Source: Rugamonas aquatica
GTDB lineage: Bacteria; Pseudomonadota; Gammaproteobacteria; Burkholderiales; Burkholderiaceae_D
Direction: 5' to 3'
DNA length: 64,000 bases
Assembly (NCBI RefSeq): GCF_009380215.1
Contig: NZ_WHUG01000014.1
Span: forward strand, 1-64,000
Part shown: positions 63,333-64,000 of the stretch, piece by piece
Position numbering within the stretch: position 1 is the stretch's first letter
How the letters are laid out: each line of letters opens with the position of its first letter
The notes under the pieces: generated by a model
Database searches by the model: none
What the model was told of the DNA's origin: nothing
Seen by the model: only the letters and a program-made list of their open reading frames with translations
Position numbers and translations under genes: made by a program

Positions 63333-63583
63333 CCGGAATCGCTTGCCAAGGCTTTAGCTATTTGGCATGATTGAACACATGACCTCCCATCCGACCATCT
63401 TGCCAACCCGCCGCCACGTCGCTTCCGACGCTGGTGCTGCTGCGTTGGCCGGTCGGAGCCTGTCCGCCGTCTCCATTATTCGAATTATTCAGGGTCGCTG
63501 AGCTGCGGCTGCGCCGGTGCTCGGCGCCCCCAGCCTCCACGGGCTCAGCCCGCATTCCCTCGAATATTTTATGGAGCAGCACC
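63333..63583. other. intergenic region upstream of the dehydratase
   Basis: 251 bases without a convincing gene. An AT-rich patch with the palindrome ATTCGAAT near 63478 and a C/G-rich tract follow. No tRNA, promoter or terminator could be assigned with confidence. Confidence 0.4.
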
Positions 63584-64000
63584 ATGAGCACATCCTATCC
63601 CTCGCTGGCCGAGATCCGCGACACCGCCCGCCGACTGCAAGGCAAGATCCTTGAAACGCCCGTGTGGCGCTGGCAGACCGGCGTCATCGAAGAACAATTG
63701 GCTGGCGGAGAAGTCTGGCTGAAACTGGAATTGTTCCAGAAGACCGGCACCTTCAAGCTGCGCGGCGCCCTCAACTGCATCGCCGCGCTGGACGAGGCGG
63801 AACGGCGGCGCGGCATCGTCGCCGTCAGCGCCGGCAACCACGCGATCGCGGCGGCCTATGCCGCGCGGCTGGCCGGGTGCAGCGCCAGGGTGGCGATGCC
63901 GCAGCACGCCAGCCCGGCCCGCATCGCCGCCTGTCGCGAGCTGGGCGCCGAAGTATTGCTGATGCCCGATGTGCACCAGGCCTTCGCGCGCGGCCGCGAG
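63584..64000 (+). CDS. threonine/serine dehydratase-like protein (3' end cut by window)
   Basis: Fold-type II PLP enzyme, N-terminal 139 residues visible. The PLP-binding Lys is in KTGTFKLRGA (about residue 60) and the phosphate-related SAGNHAIAAAYA stretch follows near residue 85, both as in threonine ammonia-lyase and serine dehydratase. The frame stays open to the window end. GGAG (63573-63576) precedes ATG 63584 by 7 bases. The remaining sequence, including any ACT domain, lies outside, so biosynthetic versus degradative type cannot be decided. Confidence 0.88.
   Translation, partial: MSTSYPSLAEIRDTARRLQGKILETPVWRWQTGVIEEQLAGGEVWLKLELFQKTGTFKLRGALNCIAALDEAERRRGIVAVSAGNHAIAAAYAARLAGCSARVAMPQHASPARIAACRELGAEVLLMPDVHQAFARGRE

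Overview
The window is GC-rich, almost gap-free chromosomal DNA from a betaproteobacterium. The best guess is Oxalobacteraceae (Massilia/Duganella/Telluria type). The reasons are the pyrG-kdsA-eno-ftsB block, an imuA-imuB pair with dnaE2 elsewhere, the paired DUF2844/DUF3443 genes, DUF4124, PHA depolymerases with a phasin-like protein, MipA/OmpV, and several large TonB-dependent receptors. No rRNA, tRNA, CRISPR array, integrase or insertion sequence was seen. The taxonomic placement is inferred from gene content only.

Layout. 1-5.3 kb: hrpA (5' end outside the window) and a PHA-depolymerase-like esterase with a very basic N-terminus. 5.3-9.9 kb: Na+/H+ antiporter divergent from SOS-controlled imuA-imuB, then an alpha/beta hydrolase. 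9.9-13 kb: diguanylate cyclase and M61 peptidase. 13-17.4 kb: heat-shock ibpA with a multi-hairpin leader, a Do-type protease and a two-component pair. 17.4-26.3 kb: CoaD-like/HD fusion, PLD-like protein, hemerythrin, Sel1 lipoprotein, cpdB, and the DUF2844/DUF3443 pair. 26.4-32.8 kb: TonB receptor, SOS-controlled dnaE2, PRC-barrel protein. 33-37.4 kb: housekeeping pyrG-kdsA-eno-ftsB. 37.4-43.8 kb: small metabolic and envelope genes, including a 398-residue protein ending in an NHLP-like domain. 43.7-45.3 kb: phasin-like protein and signal-less PHA depolymerase. 45.5-52.5 kb: Fur-box TonB receptor, exported HmuS-like protein, SELENBP1/methanethiol-oxidase homologue, SCO copper chaperone and sulfide:quinone oxidoreductase. 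53-59.6 kb: MipA, a two-component pair, and a Tat-exported glycerophosphodiesterase coupled to a TonB receptor. 59.7-64 kb: small envelope proteins, hslO, a gamma carbonic anhydrase, a hydrolase, and a truncated threonine/serine dehydratase.

How the genes work together. Two LexA boxes about 22 kb apart tie imuAB and dnaE2 into one mutagenic repair activity. RpoH-type and RNA-thermometer signals precede ibpA, beside a periplasmic protease and a sensor pair. The 49-52.5 kb genes form a plausible chain: methanethiol oxidation releases sulfide, SCO supplies copper, and SQR removes the sulfide. The most novel-looking items are a pepsin-like motif set in the DUF3443 lipoprotein, the NHLP-like C-terminal domain, the exported HmuS-like protein, the CoaD-HD fusion, and the methanethiol/sulfide cassette.
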